A stretch of 64,000 nucleotides of DNA from Chryseobacterium soldanellicola (GCF_900100115.1 NZ_FNKL01000001.1:372001-436000), one strand, 5' to 3'. Positions 16,334-25,799 are shown, numbered from the stretch's first letter. Notes: generated by a model from the letters alone, not told the origin. A program made the numbers and translations.

Positions 16334-17992
16334 TTACTGTGCAGTAGCATTACAAATCACAAGTTGCGCAGCTGTGCCATTAAAAGAAGGCTGTACACTA
16401 CCACCTAATGTATTAGGTAAACCATTGTGAGTAATGGTAAGCGTAGTAAAGTATGCTCCTCCTGCCTGAATTTTAAGACCTGTATTCCTTCTGACACCAC
16501 TTGTAGATGCAGATACTGTATTTCCTGATATGCTGTGAGCACCCGCAGCACAATAAGCTGTTGTCGTTAATGTTGGCGAAAAAGAAGCTCCGCCCCCATT
16601 TTGAGCAGTAAATGTTACCGCCTGGCCACTATTCAATTCGCTTAAGAAAATCTCTACATCTTTTACCGGTCTGCTAAAAGTGAAAGTAGTTGTTGTAGCA
16701 GTTGCAGATCCGTTCCAGCCTAATGCCCATGAAGTTGCAAAATCTACTTGTGCTCCTCCTCCTGCACAATTTGTAATCTGGCTATTATTTGTGCTGCCAG
16801 TATGGGTTGCTGATATAGAAACATTTAACCCGCTTATTGTAAATGAATTAGGTACATCTGCAGGACCTATATCACAAATTGTCAACGGTGCAGTCCCAAA
16901 ATTAATACTTCTGCCACTACAATTACTGCTTCCCAGGTTAAAATTATAATTAAAGCTTCCAGAATTTGAAGGTGTTCCTGTCGCTGTAAGAGTAATATTC
17001 TGATTTCCTAATGCCGTGAAAGTACCTGACCCACTGAAGCTGATACCATTTGCTGTATTGCTTGTAGCTGACCATGCTCCTAGCTGTGTAACATTTACAG
17101 TAAGAACAACTGTATTACTGCTATTCATGGCCATACCTTGCTGATAAGTCCCATTTAAAGTTGTTGTTGTACAATTAGTAATTGTTGCAACACCTCCTCC
17201 ATTACTGTATGTTATAGGACGGGTACATGTACTGTTTCCTAAAGTATAAGTATAATTAAACGTGCCGCCACTTGAAGCTGTACCTGTTGCAGTTAACGTT
17301 ATATTCTGATTTCCTAAAGCTGTAAAATTACCTGAACCGCTGAAGGTTACTCCATTCATACTATTACTCGCAGCTGACCATGCTCCCAATTGAGTAACAT
17401 TTACGGCAAGAACCACTGTATTACTACTATTCATGGCCATACCCTGCTGGTAAGTACCACTTAAAGCTGTTGTAGTACAATTGGTAATTGTAGCTACCCC
17501 GCCTCCATTTGAGTTACTACAGTTTCCTATCCATTCTGTAGCATTCCAGTATTGAAGACAATGAATGTCGAGATTATAAATCACCAAACCTTCAGGCTTA
17601 GGAGTAATACCATCTCTTTGCACGGTTGACATTCTTGGAGGCAATAGCCCTTTGGATGTGCTTGCCATTTCAATTAACGCAGATGGCGATGGCGTTACAG
17701 TTCCTATTCCAAGGTTTCCTGTATTTTGTAGTACCATTGCCGGTGCTCCTGTAGGAGAAGAAGAAGCATGAAACTGAAGTGTGTTAGGGCTTATCCCAAA
17801 TCCGTAGAAATAATTTCCTGATGACGTGTTATAAATGGCAAGTTTTTTACCTTTTACATCGTTAATATCAATTCCAGAGTTTGTTCCCAAATCTAGTGTG
17901 CCATGTGGTGTAGGTGTACCAATTCCCACTTGAGCATTTAAACGAATAACCGAACCTAATAATAGAAGGGTTATTAATAAAACTTTTTTCAT
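16334..17992 (-). CDS. Exported Thr/Asn-rich protein with two 102-residue tandem repeats
   Basis: A 552-residue secreted protein of unknown function. Residues 1-20 are a Sec signal peptide (ending LNAQ). The mature N-terminus, QVGIGTPTPHGTLDL then GNLGIGTVTPS, is a pattern shared by many exported flavobacterial proteins and by the 258-residue protein at 59205-59981. Residues 162-263 and 264-365 are near-identical repeats, each starting NGGGVATITNCTTT. The last 185 residues form a different beta-rich domain. No typical T9SS C-terminal sorting domain was seen. It is flanked by a good promoter and a terminator and is monocistronic. Likely a surface adhesin or structural protein; this is inference. 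Confidence 0.72.
   Translation of the reverse strand: MKKVLLITLLLLGSVIRLNAQVGIGTPTPHGTLDLGTNSGIDINDVKGKKLAIYNTSSGNYFYGFGISPNTLQFHASSSPTGAPAMVLQNTGNLGIGTVTPSPSALIEMASTSKGLLPPRMSTVQRDGITPKPEGLVIYNLDIHCLQYWNATEWIGNCSNSNGGGVATITNCTTTALSGTYQQGMAMNSSNTVVLAVNVTQLGAWSAASNSMNGVTFSGSGNFTALGNQNITLTATGTASSGGTFNYTYTLGNSTCTRPITYSNGGGVATITNCTTTTLNGTYQQGMAMNSSNTVVLTVNVTQLGAWSATSNTANGISFSGSGTFTALGNQNITLTATGTPSNSGSFNYNFNLGSSNCSGRSINFGTAPLTICDIGPADVPNSFTISGLNVSISATHTGSTNNSQITNCAGGGAQVDFATSWALGWNGSATATTTTFTFSRPVKDVEIFLSELNSGQAVTFTAQNGGGASFSPTLTTTAYCAAGAHSISGNTVSASTSGVRRNTGLKIQAGGAYFTTLTITHNGLPNTLGGSVQPSFNGTAAQLVICNATAQ
16898..17509 (-). repeat. Two tandem 306-bp coding repeats
   Basis: Codons 162-263 and 264-365 of the exported protein repeat with a period of exactly 102 codons. 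The copies share CTTTYNGTYQQGMAMNSSN-like and VTQLGAW blocks and differ mainly at small residues, which implies a fairly recent duplication. Confidence 0.85.
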
Positions 17993-18370
17993 ATGTGTGT
18001 TTAAAAATAATTTTTACAAAATTACAAAAATAATGATTAATACAAATTAAATTTTGCATTATACGCAATTTATTATATACTTTATTAATTTTAATGTAAT
18101 AAAAACCATAAAAAATGATTTCTTATTATAATTTTTCTTATTTCACCAATATGTTAAAAAATTTTTGATGCAAAAAAAAGATAAATAATGAAAAACATTC
18201 TCCTAAAATCATCTAAAATTATATGTCTAACTGGTAAATAAGCATAAGACTGATTAAATTAAATTCTAAAACCTATTAATTAAAGCCATCATTTATATAT
18301 ATTATTCAATGCTGTAAAAAGTCATCTTATATATAAATATTTTAAAGCTAATTTTTCGTAAATTTAATCT
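17993..18370. other. AT-rich intergenic region between divergent genes
   Basis: A 378-base, very AT-rich stretch. It holds the promoter of the leftward gene at 18017-18045. I could not identify a convincing promoter for the rightward esterase gene and see no other structure. Confidence 0.6.
18017..18045 (-). promoter_or_regulatory. Promoter of the exported repeat protein
   Basis: On the minus strand TTG (18045-18043), an 18-base spacer and TAATTTTG (18024-18017) match the Bacteroidota consensus exactly. The leader would be about 18 bases. Confidence 0.55.
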
Positions 18371-19240
18371 ATGAAAAAGCTTATTCTCAGATATCATTTT
18401 TTTGTTTTAGGATGTATCGGCTTTTTATTAAATTCATGTAATTCAAGATTCAGAGTTTGGATGGGGACCAACAATCAGCAGAAAATTTATAATCTCAAAT
18501 ATGGAGAGCACAAAAGACAGAAAATGGATATTTTTCTGCCTTCAGATTATCAGAAAGAGGCTCCTGTCGTTCTGATCGTTCACGGTGGTGCCTGGAAATA
18601 CGGCCGTAAGGAACATATGATACAAATTCAGAAGATGTTGTTTGAGAATAATATCCCAAGCATTAATATGAATTACAGGCTGGTTTCAACATCAAAAAAA
18701 ATTACTTATAAAGAGCAATTGGAAGATATTAGTTCCGCTATTGTAAAATTTAATTCTTTGGCTGAAAAAGCAGAGCTGGAGCCCGACAATTACATTATTC
18801 TCGGCGAGAGCGCCGGCGGACATCTGGCTTTATTATATGGATACCAAAACTCTGAACAGATTAAAAAAATCATCTCTCTGAGCGGACCGACAGATTTTTA
18901 TTCTCCGGAATACTTACATTCTTTTTACTCAAAATATAGTTCTCCGACTATTCAAAAAGTGGTGGGCACAAAGTTTGACAGAAAAAATTTGTCTGAAGAA
19001 TTCAAAAAGGCGAGTCCGATCTACAATATTACCCATGTTCCTACTCTTTTATTTCAGGGAAATACTGACTTTCTGGTGAATCAGCATCAGGGTTTAGCTT
19101 TAGATTCAGCTTTAACAGCACAAAATATTCCTCATAAATTAATCTTCATGGAAAATACAGGTCATGCGCCAAGGTTTTTCAATAAAAAGAAAAGAGACCG
19201 TATTATTTATCCCAATATTCTTGAATGGATAAAAAAATAA
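18371..19240 (+). CDS. Lipoprotein alpha/beta hydrolase (esterase, BD-FAE/HSL-like)
   Basis: A predicted membrane-anchored serine esterase of 289 residues. A lipobox ending at Cys23 (LLNSC) follows a hydrophobic signal. The fold motifs are in order: oxyanion HGGAW at 71-75, nucleophile GESAG at 145-149 (Ser147), an acid in GNTDFLV near residue 236, and a catalytic His in NTGHAPR near 257. These are typical of the alpha/beta hydrolase-3 group that acts on short esters or acetylated sugars. It stands alone between a divergent exported protein gene and a convergent DedA gene. Confidence 0.85.
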   Translation: MKKLILRYHFFVLGCIGFLLNSCNSRFRVWMGTNNQQKIYNLKYGEHKRQKMDIFLPSDYQKEAPVVLIVHGGAWKYGRKEHMIQIQKMLFENNIPSINMNYRLVSTSKKITYKEQLEDISSAIVKFNSLAEKAELEPDNYIILGESAGGHLALLYGYQNSEQIKKIISLSGPTDFYSPEYLHSFYSKYSSPTIQKVVGTKFDRKNLSEEFKKASPIYNITHVPTLLFQGNTDFLVNQHQGLALDSALTAQNIPHKLIFMENTGHAPRFFNKKKRDRIIYPNILEWIKK

Positions 19241-19286
19241 CCCGCTCCAAAAGCAGGTTACAGTATATTTTACATTTATTTTTAAA

Positions 19287-19997
19287 TTATTTTTCTTCTC
19301 CGTCTCCGAAATCGTGATTTTCATATTTAGAAAAATCTTCTTTCTTCCCGAATAAAAATTTAATGATAACCGGCAACGTAGTTACTAAAACGATAACAAT
19401 GATGATGAGCTCCAGCTTCTTTTTAAGGTCAATTCCAAACTGGTCCATAAATAATTTATCCAGATAATGCCCTGCAAAAATCAACAGGAAAGACCAAAGC
19501 ACGGCTCCGATGATGTTATCACGTAAAAATTCTTTTTTATTCATCCTTACAATTCCTGCAACGATAGGGGTAAAAGTTCTTACCACAGGTAAAAATCTTG
19601 CCATAATAATTGCCAAAGCCCCATTTTTTTCAAAGAAATCGTGTGCCTGATAGAGATATTTCTTTTTAAATAAGAAAGAATCCTGTCTTTTATATAGTGC
19701 GGGCCCTGTTTTGTGACCAAACCAATATCCTACCTGATTCCCGATGATCGCAGCAAAAGCAATTGAGCTTGCTAAAATCGTTGTATCCAGGAAATCGCTT
19801 CCTGTAGAGCCAAAAGTTTTAGAAATAATATCTACCGCATAAATTCCCGATACAAAAAGTAAAGAATCTCCCGGTAAAAAAAATCCTACAAAAAGACCGG
19901 TTTCAGCAAAAATAATAAATAAAATAAGCCAAAACCCACCCATATTGATATAAAACTCGGGGTTTAATAAATCTTTCCAACTATTGAATCCTTCCAT
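19287..19997 (-). CDS. DedA family inner-membrane protein
   Basis: A 236-residue polytopic protein of the DedA/VTT superfamily, whose characterised members act as undecaprenyl-phosphate or phospholipid translocases or transporters needed for envelope integrity. Family features seen: FAETGLFVGFFLPGDSLLF at about 26-44, the GYWFGHKTG block, and the conserved RFLPVVRTFTPIVAGI segment with its Arg and Pro residues. The C-terminus is charged and cytoplasmic. The gene has a TATTTTTG -7-like motif just upstream (20021-20014, minus strand) but the spacing to a TTG is short. Which lipid it handles cannot be inferred. Confidence 0.9.
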   Translation of the reverse strand: MEGFNSWKDLLNPEFYINMGGFWLILFIIFAETGLFVGFFLPGDSLLFVSGIYAVDIISKTFGSTGSDFLDTTILASSIAFAAIIGNQVGYWFGHKTGPALYKRQDSFLFKKKYLYQAHDFFEKNGALAIIMARFLPVVRTFTPIVAGIVRMNKKEFLRDNIIGAVLWSFLLIFAGHYLDKLFMDQFGIDLKKKLELIIIVIVLVTTLPVIIKFLFGKKEDFSKYENHDFGDGEEK

Positions 19998-20070
19998 ACG
20001 TATTGATAAGTAACAAAAATAAGCTTAATAAACTTCAAAAGGAAATTAATTATAAGATTTTAACTAAAAA

Positions 20071-21183
20071 TTAAAGATCGAAATCATCATCCGAAACAGC
20101 CGTGCCATCCGCCATCAGGAAAGCTTTGAGAAACGGAGTAAGATTTCCGTTCATTACAGCATCGACATCTGATGTTTCGTAACCTGAGCGTACGTCTTTT
20201 ACCAATTTATAAGGATGCATCACATAATTTCTGATCTGGCTTCCCCATTCGATCTTCATCTTATTGGCTTCGATCTCGTTACGGGCTTTCAGACGTTCTT
20301 CCAATTCCATTTCGTAGAGCCTTGAACGAAGCAGCTGCATCGCTTTTTCCTTATTTTGAAGCTGTGAGCGTGATTCTGAGTTTTCGATGATAATTCCTGT
20401 CGGTGCGTGGCGAAGACGCACGGCCGTTTCTACCTTGTTGACGTTCTGGCCTCCCGCTCCAGAGCTTCGCATCGTTTCAAATGAAATATCGGCAGGATTA
20501 ATATTAATCTCGATTGTATCATCCACCAAAGGGTAAACGTACACCGAAACGAAACTTGTATGGCGCTTTGCATTAGAATCAAAAGGCGAAATCCTTACCA
20601 ACCGGTGAACCCCGTTTTCCCCTCTCAGATACCCAAAAGCAAATTCTCCCTCGATTTCTAAGGTTACGGTTTTTATTCCTGCAACATCACCTTCCTGGTA
20701 GTTTAATTCTTTGATTTTATATCCCTGCTTTTCCGCCCACATGGTGTACATTCTCATAAGCATTGAAGCCCAGTCGCAACTTTCTGTGCCACCCGCCCCT
20801 GCCGTGATCTGAATAACAGCAGAAAGCTCATCACCTTCATTAGAGAGCATATTTTTAAACTCAAGGTCTTCGATTTTTTCAACTAACTGAGGAAATGTTT
20901 CATCCAATTCTTTCTCAGAATCGGGATCTTCTTTTGCAAATTCAATTAAAACCTGCAAGTCTTCAAACTGGCTGTTGATCTCGTCATAACTTTCCACCCA
21001 CTTTTTCTTAGAACGAAGCTGTTTCAGGAAAGCTTCAGCCGTTTTTGGATTGTCCCAAAATTCCGGAGCAGCGGTTTTTTCATCATCATTGGCAATTTCT
21101 ATCTTCTTTTTATCGATCTGAAGATATTTATGTAAGTCATTAATCCTGGACTGAACTTCTTTTATCTGGTCGTTGTTGATCAC
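20071..21183 (-). CDS. prfB: Peptide chain release factor 2, without programmed frameshift
   Basis: Recognises UGA and UAA stop codons and triggers peptide release. The 370-residue single frame has the stop-recognition SPF (in [13 protein letters not shown]) and the catalytic GGQ ([11 protein letters not shown]). In many bacteria a +1 frameshift at an in-frame TGA after about 25 codons controls RF2 level. Here the corresponding stretch, LHKYLQID, reads straight through with CAG where the stop would be, so autoregulation of that type is absent. The start codon is GTG. A TATTTTTG motif lies 17 bases upstream on the minus strand. Confidence 0.95.
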   Translation of the reverse strand: MINNDQIKEVQSRINDLHKYLQIDKKKIEIANDDEKTAAPEFWDNPKTAEAFLKQLRSKKKWVESYDEINSQFEDLQVLIEFAKEDPDSEKELDETFPQLVEKIEDLEFKNMLSNEGDELSAVIQITAGAGGTESCDWASMLMRMYTMWAEKQGYKIKELNYQEGDVAGIKTVTLEIEGEFAFGYLRGENGVHRLVRISPFDSNAKRHTSFVSVYVYPLVDDTIEININPADISFETMRSSGAGGQNVNKVETAVRLRHAPTGIIIENSESRSQLQNKEKAMQLLRSRLYEMELEERLKARNEIEANKMKIEWGSQIRNYVMHPYKLVKDVRSGYETSDVDAVMNGNLTPFLKAFLMADGTAVSDDDFDL

Positions 21184-21258
21184 AAAATTTTATTTTTTAC
21201 AAAAATAGCAATTTTATTCCACGAATTTCCATAGATCCTTATCATTACAAGGTTTAAT

Positions 21259-22365
21259 TTAAATCATTTTCATAACAGCCTCCCCAATTTTCGGAGCCAG
21301 CGCAACTCCCATTCCCGATAATCGTACAGCACAAAACTGTCGCTCAGAAAGCTGTTTTACAATCGGAGTTTTTTCAGAGCCCATCGCCATAATTCCTGAC
21401 CAGCGGAGGGAAATTGTAAATTGCTGATCGGGTAAAATTACTTCCTTTAAAAAATTTTCTAAATGATTTTGTAAAAACTCTGTCGTTTGAAAAGATGTTG
21501 TTTCTTCTGTTTTAAAATCCTGATTTCTTCCACCACCCAATAAAATTCTGTTTCCAAGATTTCTGAAATAATAAAATCCTTCATCATAATGGAAAGTTCC
21601 TTTTATTTTTAAATTTTCAATCGATTCGGTTAAAATAATTTGTCCGCGGGCAGGAATAATTTCTTCTTTATCTAAAAATTTTGCACTGAAAGCATTCGTA
21701 CAATGAATAATCTGATCAGAATGAATTGAAAGATCTTCCGAAAGCTGAACTTCAATTTTTTCTGAATTTTCAACAACGTTTATAACTTCTGTTGCGAAAA
21801 GAAACTCAACTTTTAATTCGTGACATTTTTCTAACAATTTCTGTAATAATTTTCCCGAATGAAGGCTTCCTTCGCAAGGGTTTTCAATTAAATATTCAGA
21901 TTTTCCCAATCCGAATTCTTTTAATTTCTGCTGATTTAAAGAATATGTTTTATCAATTCCGGTAACGGATTTTAATTTTTCATTAACTTCATCAATCTTC
22001 TGCAAAGACTGGTCATTATTGAGAATTTCATAGCCTCCGTTCAAATCAAAATCAATTTCTGAGCTTTTAAAATACTGTTGGATTTTCTGTAATCCTTCAA
22101 ACCTCATCTTTACCAGAGCCAGTGTTTTTTCCCAGCCCATTTTTTCAGAATCGGCAATAATTTCCGTAAGACTTCCAAAACACGCAAAACCGGCATTTCT
22201 CGTCGAAGCGCCCAACGGAATAGAATTTCTTTCAATAATTAAAACTGATTTTTCAGGATATTTCTCTTTAATGGAAATGGCAGTCCACAGCCCGGTAAAA
22301 CCACTTCCGATAATGATTATATTCCGTTTTCTGTAGAATGTTTCAAGCTCCCAAATGCTGTTCAT
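21259..22365 (-). CDS. FAD-dependent oxidoreductase of the DAO family
   Basis: A flavoenzyme of the D-amino-acid oxidase/glycine oxidase/DadA superfamily, oxidising an amine substrate. The N-terminal dinucleotide-binding motif IIIGSGFTGLW is followed by a GASTRNAGFACFG block that binds FAD and substrate. The C-terminal FAD motif resembles RLSGMGVALAP. I use ATG at 22365 (368 residues). An in-frame TTG at 22401 would add 12 residues, but it lies inside a dispersed AATTGAC-type repeat and is unlikely to be the start. The substrate is unknown. It reads in the same direction as prfB. Confidence 0.83.
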   Translation of the reverse strand: MNSIWELETFYRKRNIIIIGSGFTGLWTAISIKEKYPEKSVLIIERNSIPLGASTRNAGFACFGSLTEIIADSEKMGWEKTLALVKMRFEGLQKIQQYFKSSEIDFDLNGGYEILNNDQSLQKIDEVNEKLKSVTGIDKTYSLNQQKLKEFGLGKSEYLIENPCEGSLHSGKLLQKLLEKCHELKVEFLFATEVINVVENSEKIEVQLSEDLSIHSDQIIHCTNAFSAKFLDKEEIIPARGQIILTESIENLKIKGTFHYDEGFYYFRNLGNRILLGGGRNQDFKTEETTSFQTTEFLQNHLENFLKEVILPDQQFTISLRWSGIMAMGSEKTPIVKQLSERQFCAVRLSGMGVALAPKIGEAVMKMI

Positions 22366-22372
22366 GGATAAT

Positions 22373-22490
22373 GAGTAATTTTGTGAATTGTAAATCGTCA
22401 ATTAGCTGCACTTGTGAATTTTTACTTTCGTGAAATCATTAACAATTGACTTGCAGAGCAAAATTTACAAGTACAGCAAATTCACCCCAG
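22373..22490. repeat. AATTGAC/GTGAATT-type dispersed element between two leftward genes
   Basis: Holds GTGAATTGTAAA, CGTCAATTAGCTGC, TTAACAATTGACTTGC and AGCAAATTCACC. The left and right halves are partly inverted, as in the elements at 54059-54191 and 56945-57047. Confidence 0.55.
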
Positions 22491-22491
22491 A

Positions 22492-23853
22492 TTACCCCTG
22501 GCTTCGCCCTTCTTCGCCTTCATTATGGTGAAAACCTATTTCTCTTGGCGGTTCTTCAACGATTCTGTAATTATCCAATTCTTTTTTTAAAGCCTGAATT
22601 CTATATTGAAAATCATCATAATTATTAACAATAGCATCGCTTAAAAACTTAGCAATCTGATCCAGATATTCTTCTGTAAGCTTTCCGCCGGCATCTCTCA
22701 ACGCCCTGGTTAAAAGGTTCTGATCGATTTTAAGATTTTCATTTTTTGTTTTCTGATACTGGTTTTTAATTCTTTTTTTAAGGCTTTGGGTAAAATCGAT
22801 CAACATCGTATTGCTGAAAACCTTCATTTGTGAAGAAATTTCCTGCCAGAAAGGGATTTTATCAGCCTTATTATTTTTAAGTATTTTAAAGAGTAAAGAA
22901 TCCGGCTGTAAATCTTTCGTCATGGCATATAAAATGATTTCCGATCTTTCAGAAGCATTCGGCGGGAAAACAGGAATCATCACATCAAATCTTCCGGGAG
23001 CCAGAATTTCTTCATCAATTTCTGATACAGAATTTGCAGAACCGACCATCAAAAGGTCTTCTTTTTCAAATCTTCCGATATGGTGAAGAATGATCTCCTG
23101 GGTCTCAAGATTGCAGGAAGCAACATCAGTTTCGGCATTTCTCTGTTTCATAATTTCATCAAAATCATCCAGAAAAAGGAGAACTTTATCTTCATTCATC
23201 ATCGTTACTAGAAAGTCATTGAAATTGGTCTTATTTCCGTCTACGAAAGACGTTCCGAGATAATGCTTTTTGACTTCTTTAAATTGATAATTAATGATTT
23301 CCGCGATTTTATTAGCCCAAAAAATCTTTCCGCTTCCGGGAGGCCCGTACAGGATAATTCCCGCAGGCTTGCTGATTCCCCAGTCTTTGATCTGCTGCGG
23401 ATTTAAAAACGGTTCCAAAACACCGGAAATATAGAAAAACAAGTCTCTGTACCCTATAAAATCTCTGTGCTGAAGGCTGGTTTTATGCCCGAAATAATCG
23501 TAAACAAACTGATAATTCCCGCCTAATTTATTGTCGATCCCATAACTTGAAATAGAAGATTTAAAAAATCCGTTATCAAAAATATTAGGATTAATTTCTT
23601 TGATGGCTTTTTCTACTTTTTCCTTTGGCTGGCTGATCGTTTCAGCAATTTGTTCTACGCTTTTACTTTTATCAAGATCTTTTTCATAAAGCTTTAAAAA
23701 GTCTATATTTTCGCGGGCAAATTTTTCAAAATCCGGCTTTAAATCAAAACTTGTGCTCATACAAGCACCAAGATCAAGGTCAAAATCCTGAATAAACTGT
23801 TTTAAAGCTTCTGCCGAAACATGTAATTCTTTTGCCAAATCAATTAACTTCAT
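22492..23853 (-). CDS. AAA-family ATPase with a non-canonical Walker A motif
   Basis: A 453-residue cytosolic ATPase. Residues 1-25 (LAKELHVSAEALKQF) resemble the small helical domain at the N-terminus of IF2. The AAA core has Walker A GPPGSGKI at 170-177, where Ile177 replaces the usual Thr/Ser that coordinates magnesium, Walker B LLFLDDFDE at 225-233, sensor 1 GSAN, and an arginine-finger-like APGRFD. The other catalytic residues are intact. The role is unknown; the core resembles FtsH/CDC48-type unfoldase domains, but there is no protease or membrane part. It has its own promoter. The C-terminus is unusually acidic and Gly-rich and ends beside a dispersed repeat. Confidence 0.8.
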   Translation of the reverse strand: MKLIDLAKELHVSAEALKQFIQDFDLDLGACMSTSFDLKPDFEKFARENIDFLKLYEKDLDKSKSVEQIAETISQPKEKVEKAIKEINPNIFDNGFFKSSISSYGIDNKLGGNYQFVYDYFGHKTSLQHRDFIGYRDLFFYISGVLEPFLNPQQIKDWGISKPAGIILYGPPGSGKIFWANKIAEIINYQFKEVKKHYLGTSFVDGNKTNFNDFLVTMMNEDKVLLFLDDFDEIMKQRNAETDVASCNLETQEIILHHIGRFEKEDLLMVGSANSVSEIDEEILAPGRFDVMIPVFPPNASERSEIILYAMTKDLQPDSLLFKILKNNKADKIPFWQEISSQMKVFSNTMLIDFTQSLKKRIKNQYQKTKNENLKIDQNLLTRALRDAGGKLTEEYLDQIAKFLSDAIVNNYDDFQYRIQALKKELDNYRIVEEPPREIGFHHNEGEEGRSQG

Positions 23854-23872
23854 AACTACCGATTAATTCTAT

Positions 23873-23903
23873 CAAATTTAGTATTTAAAATACGAATGAG
23901 CAA
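23873..23903 (-). promoter_or_regulatory. Promoter of the AAA ATPase gene
   Basis: On the minus strand TTG (23903-23901), a 20-base spacer and TAAATTTG (23880-23873) match the consensus. The leader would be about 13 bases. Confidence 0.55.
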
Positions 23904-23913
23904 TACCTTATAG

Positions 23914-24002
23914 GCTGTAAGCTATAAGCTTTAGGCAGTAAGCTAAAAAAATTCACAGATTCACAATTCACAATTTATAATTCACAATTCACAATTCATA
24001 AC
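23914..24002. repeat. Simple repeats upstream of the ABC transporter
   Basis: GTAAGCTATAAGCTTTAGG-type words are followed by five or six copies of ATTCACAATT-like units. Similar words occur in the other AATTGAC/GTGAATT elements of this window. Confidence 0.5.
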
Positions 24003-24055
24003 TTTTTGTAACATTTCATAATTTATATAGACTACTACTATGTAAAACAAATTAC

Positions 24056-24967
24056 ATGGAAAAAATCTTATCAGTAAAGAATTTAACTAAAAAATTCAAG
24101 CGGGTTGCTGTAAACAATATTTCTTTTGATGTAGAAAAAGGAAATGTTTACGGGCTTTTGGGTCCTAACGGAAGCGGAAAATCCACCACTTTCGGGATGT
24201 TGCTTTCAACCATCAATCCTACAAGCGGAGACTGGTTTTGGTTCGGTAAAAAAGGCACTGACTCCGAAACGTTGAAAAAAATAGGGGCCATTATCGAACA
24301 ACCGAATTTTTACCCTTATTTAAGCGCTGAAGTCAACCTGAAAATTGTAGCCGAAATCAAGGACACTCCTTACTCGAGAATCGAAGAAGTCCTGAAAATT
24401 GTCGGGCTTTACGAGAGGAGAAAAGATACTTTCAAAACTTATTCTTTAGGGATGAAACAACGTCTTGCGATCGCTTCTGCGATGCTGAATAATCCTGAAG
24501 TTCTGATCTTAGACGAACCCACAAACGGGCTTGATCCTGAGGGAATTATCCAGATCAGGGACATCATTACAAATATTGCCAAACAAGGCATTACCATTAT
24601 CATTGCAAGCCACCTTTTGGATGAAATTGAAAAAATCTGCAGCCATGTCATTGTATTAAAAGAAGGAACCGCAATTTTCTCAGGAAGAGTTGATGAAATG
24701 ACCAGCAATAAAGGATATTTTGAATTAAAAGCTGATAATAACAACCAACTTTTAACTGCTTTGGAAGAGTTAAACTGGTTTTCTTCCGTAAAGCTTGAAG
24801 GAGATTTTATTAAAGCCCATATCAGTGACAAAGTTTCTGTTTCGGCCTCAAATCTGAACCAAAAACTGGTCGAAAAAGGTATTTTCCTGTCTCATCTGAA
24901 TAAGAAAAAACAATCGCTTGAAACTCAATTTCTTGAACTTGTAAAAAACACGAATAATCATGCTTAA
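24056..24967 (+). CDS. ABC transporter ATP-binding protein
   Basis: The ATPase of a two-gene ABC-2-type exporter. The 303-residue product shows Walker A GPNGSGKS at 36-43, a Q-loop (IIEQPNFYPYL), signature SLGMKQRLA, Walker B LILDEPTNGLDP and the switch His in IASHLLDE. A C-terminal regulatory extension of about 90 residues follows, as in bacitracin/lantibiotic-type or CcmA-like exporters. It overlaps the permease gene by 8 bases. The substrate is unknown; the sequence gives no immunity-gene or peptide neighbour. Confidence 0.9.
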   Translation: MEKILSVKNLTKKFKRVAVNNISFDVEKGNVYGLLGPNGSGKSTTFGMLLSTINPTSGDWFWFGKKGTDSETLKKIGAIIEQPNFYPYLSAEVNLKIVAEIKDTPYSRIEEVLKIVGLYERRKDTFKTYSLGMKQRLAIASAMLNNPEVLILDEPTNGLDPEGIIQIRDIITNIAKQGITIIIASHLLDEIEKICSHVIVLKEGTAIFSGRVDEMTSNKGYFELKADNNNQLLTALEELNWFSSVKLEGDFIKAHISDKVSVSASNLNQKLVEKGIFLSHLNKKKQSLETQFLELVKNTNNHA

Positions 24968-25799
24968 ATTATTAAAACTAGAATATTATAAAAATCTGAA
25001 TTACAGACCATTCAAGGTTTTTACGATCCTTTATTTTGCTATTTTGATAGCCCTGCTTTTTATTGGACTGGTTGATATCAATATTTTCGGAAATCCGATT
25101 AATTTAAAACAACAGGGAATTTATAATTTTCCTGAAATCTGGAATTTTACGACCTATATTGTTGCTTTATTGAAAATTTTCTTAGGATTAATCATTGTTT
25201 TTTCGATTTCGCAGGAATTTACTAACAGAATGTTTAAACAGAATACTATTGACGGTTTAAGCAGAAAAGAATTTATCGGTTCAAAACTTTTGACAATCAC
25301 GATTTTTACGGTTGTTTCTACTGTGCTTGTTTTTATTATCACCTTATTTTTAGGATATAATTATTCAAAAACAACAGATTCTGAACTGATTTTCAGGGAA
25401 ATATTTTTTATCGGAAATTATTTTGTAAAGCTTTTTGCATTTTTCTGTTTTCTGATGTTTCTTTCCGTTTTGCTGAGAAAATCGGTCTTCGTTTTTCTTG
25501 CATTCTTCGTTTACTGGATCTTTGAAGGGATTTTAAAGACAGTGGAAAGGATTGTAACGGGACCCAATCTAAATCTCGATCAGGCAAAAGCACATGATTC
25601 ATTTTATTTTACCAAACTTTTACCGCTAGAAAGCATGTCAAACCTCATCCCTAATCCGATGTTAAGACTGAATATGGCGAAAATGATCGGCCTTAAATAT
25701 GAATTTCATTATCCGACTGAAAGCATGATTGCCTGTATTATCTGGTGCGGAATTTTCATTTTCGGATCTTACTGGATTCTGAAAAAGAGAGATTGGTAG
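24960..25799 (+). CDS. ABC-2 type transporter permease
   Basis: The membrane partner of the ATPase gene just upstream, overlapping it by 8 bases. The 279 residues contain about six hydrophobic segments, with a large extracytoplasmic or cytoplasmic loop (about 185-235) before the last one. The N-terminus (KLLKLEYYKNLNYRPF) is the amphipathic start usual in ABC-2 permeases, and the first loop has the EFTNRMFKQNTIDGLSRKE block typical of the family. The pair would form a homodimeric exporter. The terminator at 25854 closes the operon. Confidence 0.85.
   Translation: MLKLLKLEYYKNLNYRPFKVFTILYFAILIALLFIGLVDINIFGNPINLKQQGIYNFPEIWNFTTYIVALLKIFLGLIIVFSISQEFTNRMFKQNTIDGLSRKEFIGSKLLTITIFTVVSTVLVFIITLFLGYNYSKTTDSELIFREIFFIGNYFVKLFAFFCFLMFLSVLLRKSVFVFLAFFVYWIFEGILKTVERIVTGPNLNLDQAKAHDSFYFTKLLPLESMSNLIPNPMLRLNMAKMIGLKYEFHYPTESMIACIIWCGIFIFGSYWILKKRDW

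Noticed and set aside
20071..21183. Frameshift in prfB
   Set aside because: The frame is intact from the GTG start, and no in-frame TGA or slippery stop is present at the usual site.
24056..25799. Bacteriocin or antibiotic immunity role for the ABC transporter
   Set aside because: The extended ATPase C-terminus allows it, but there is no peptide, modification or regulator gene nearby.
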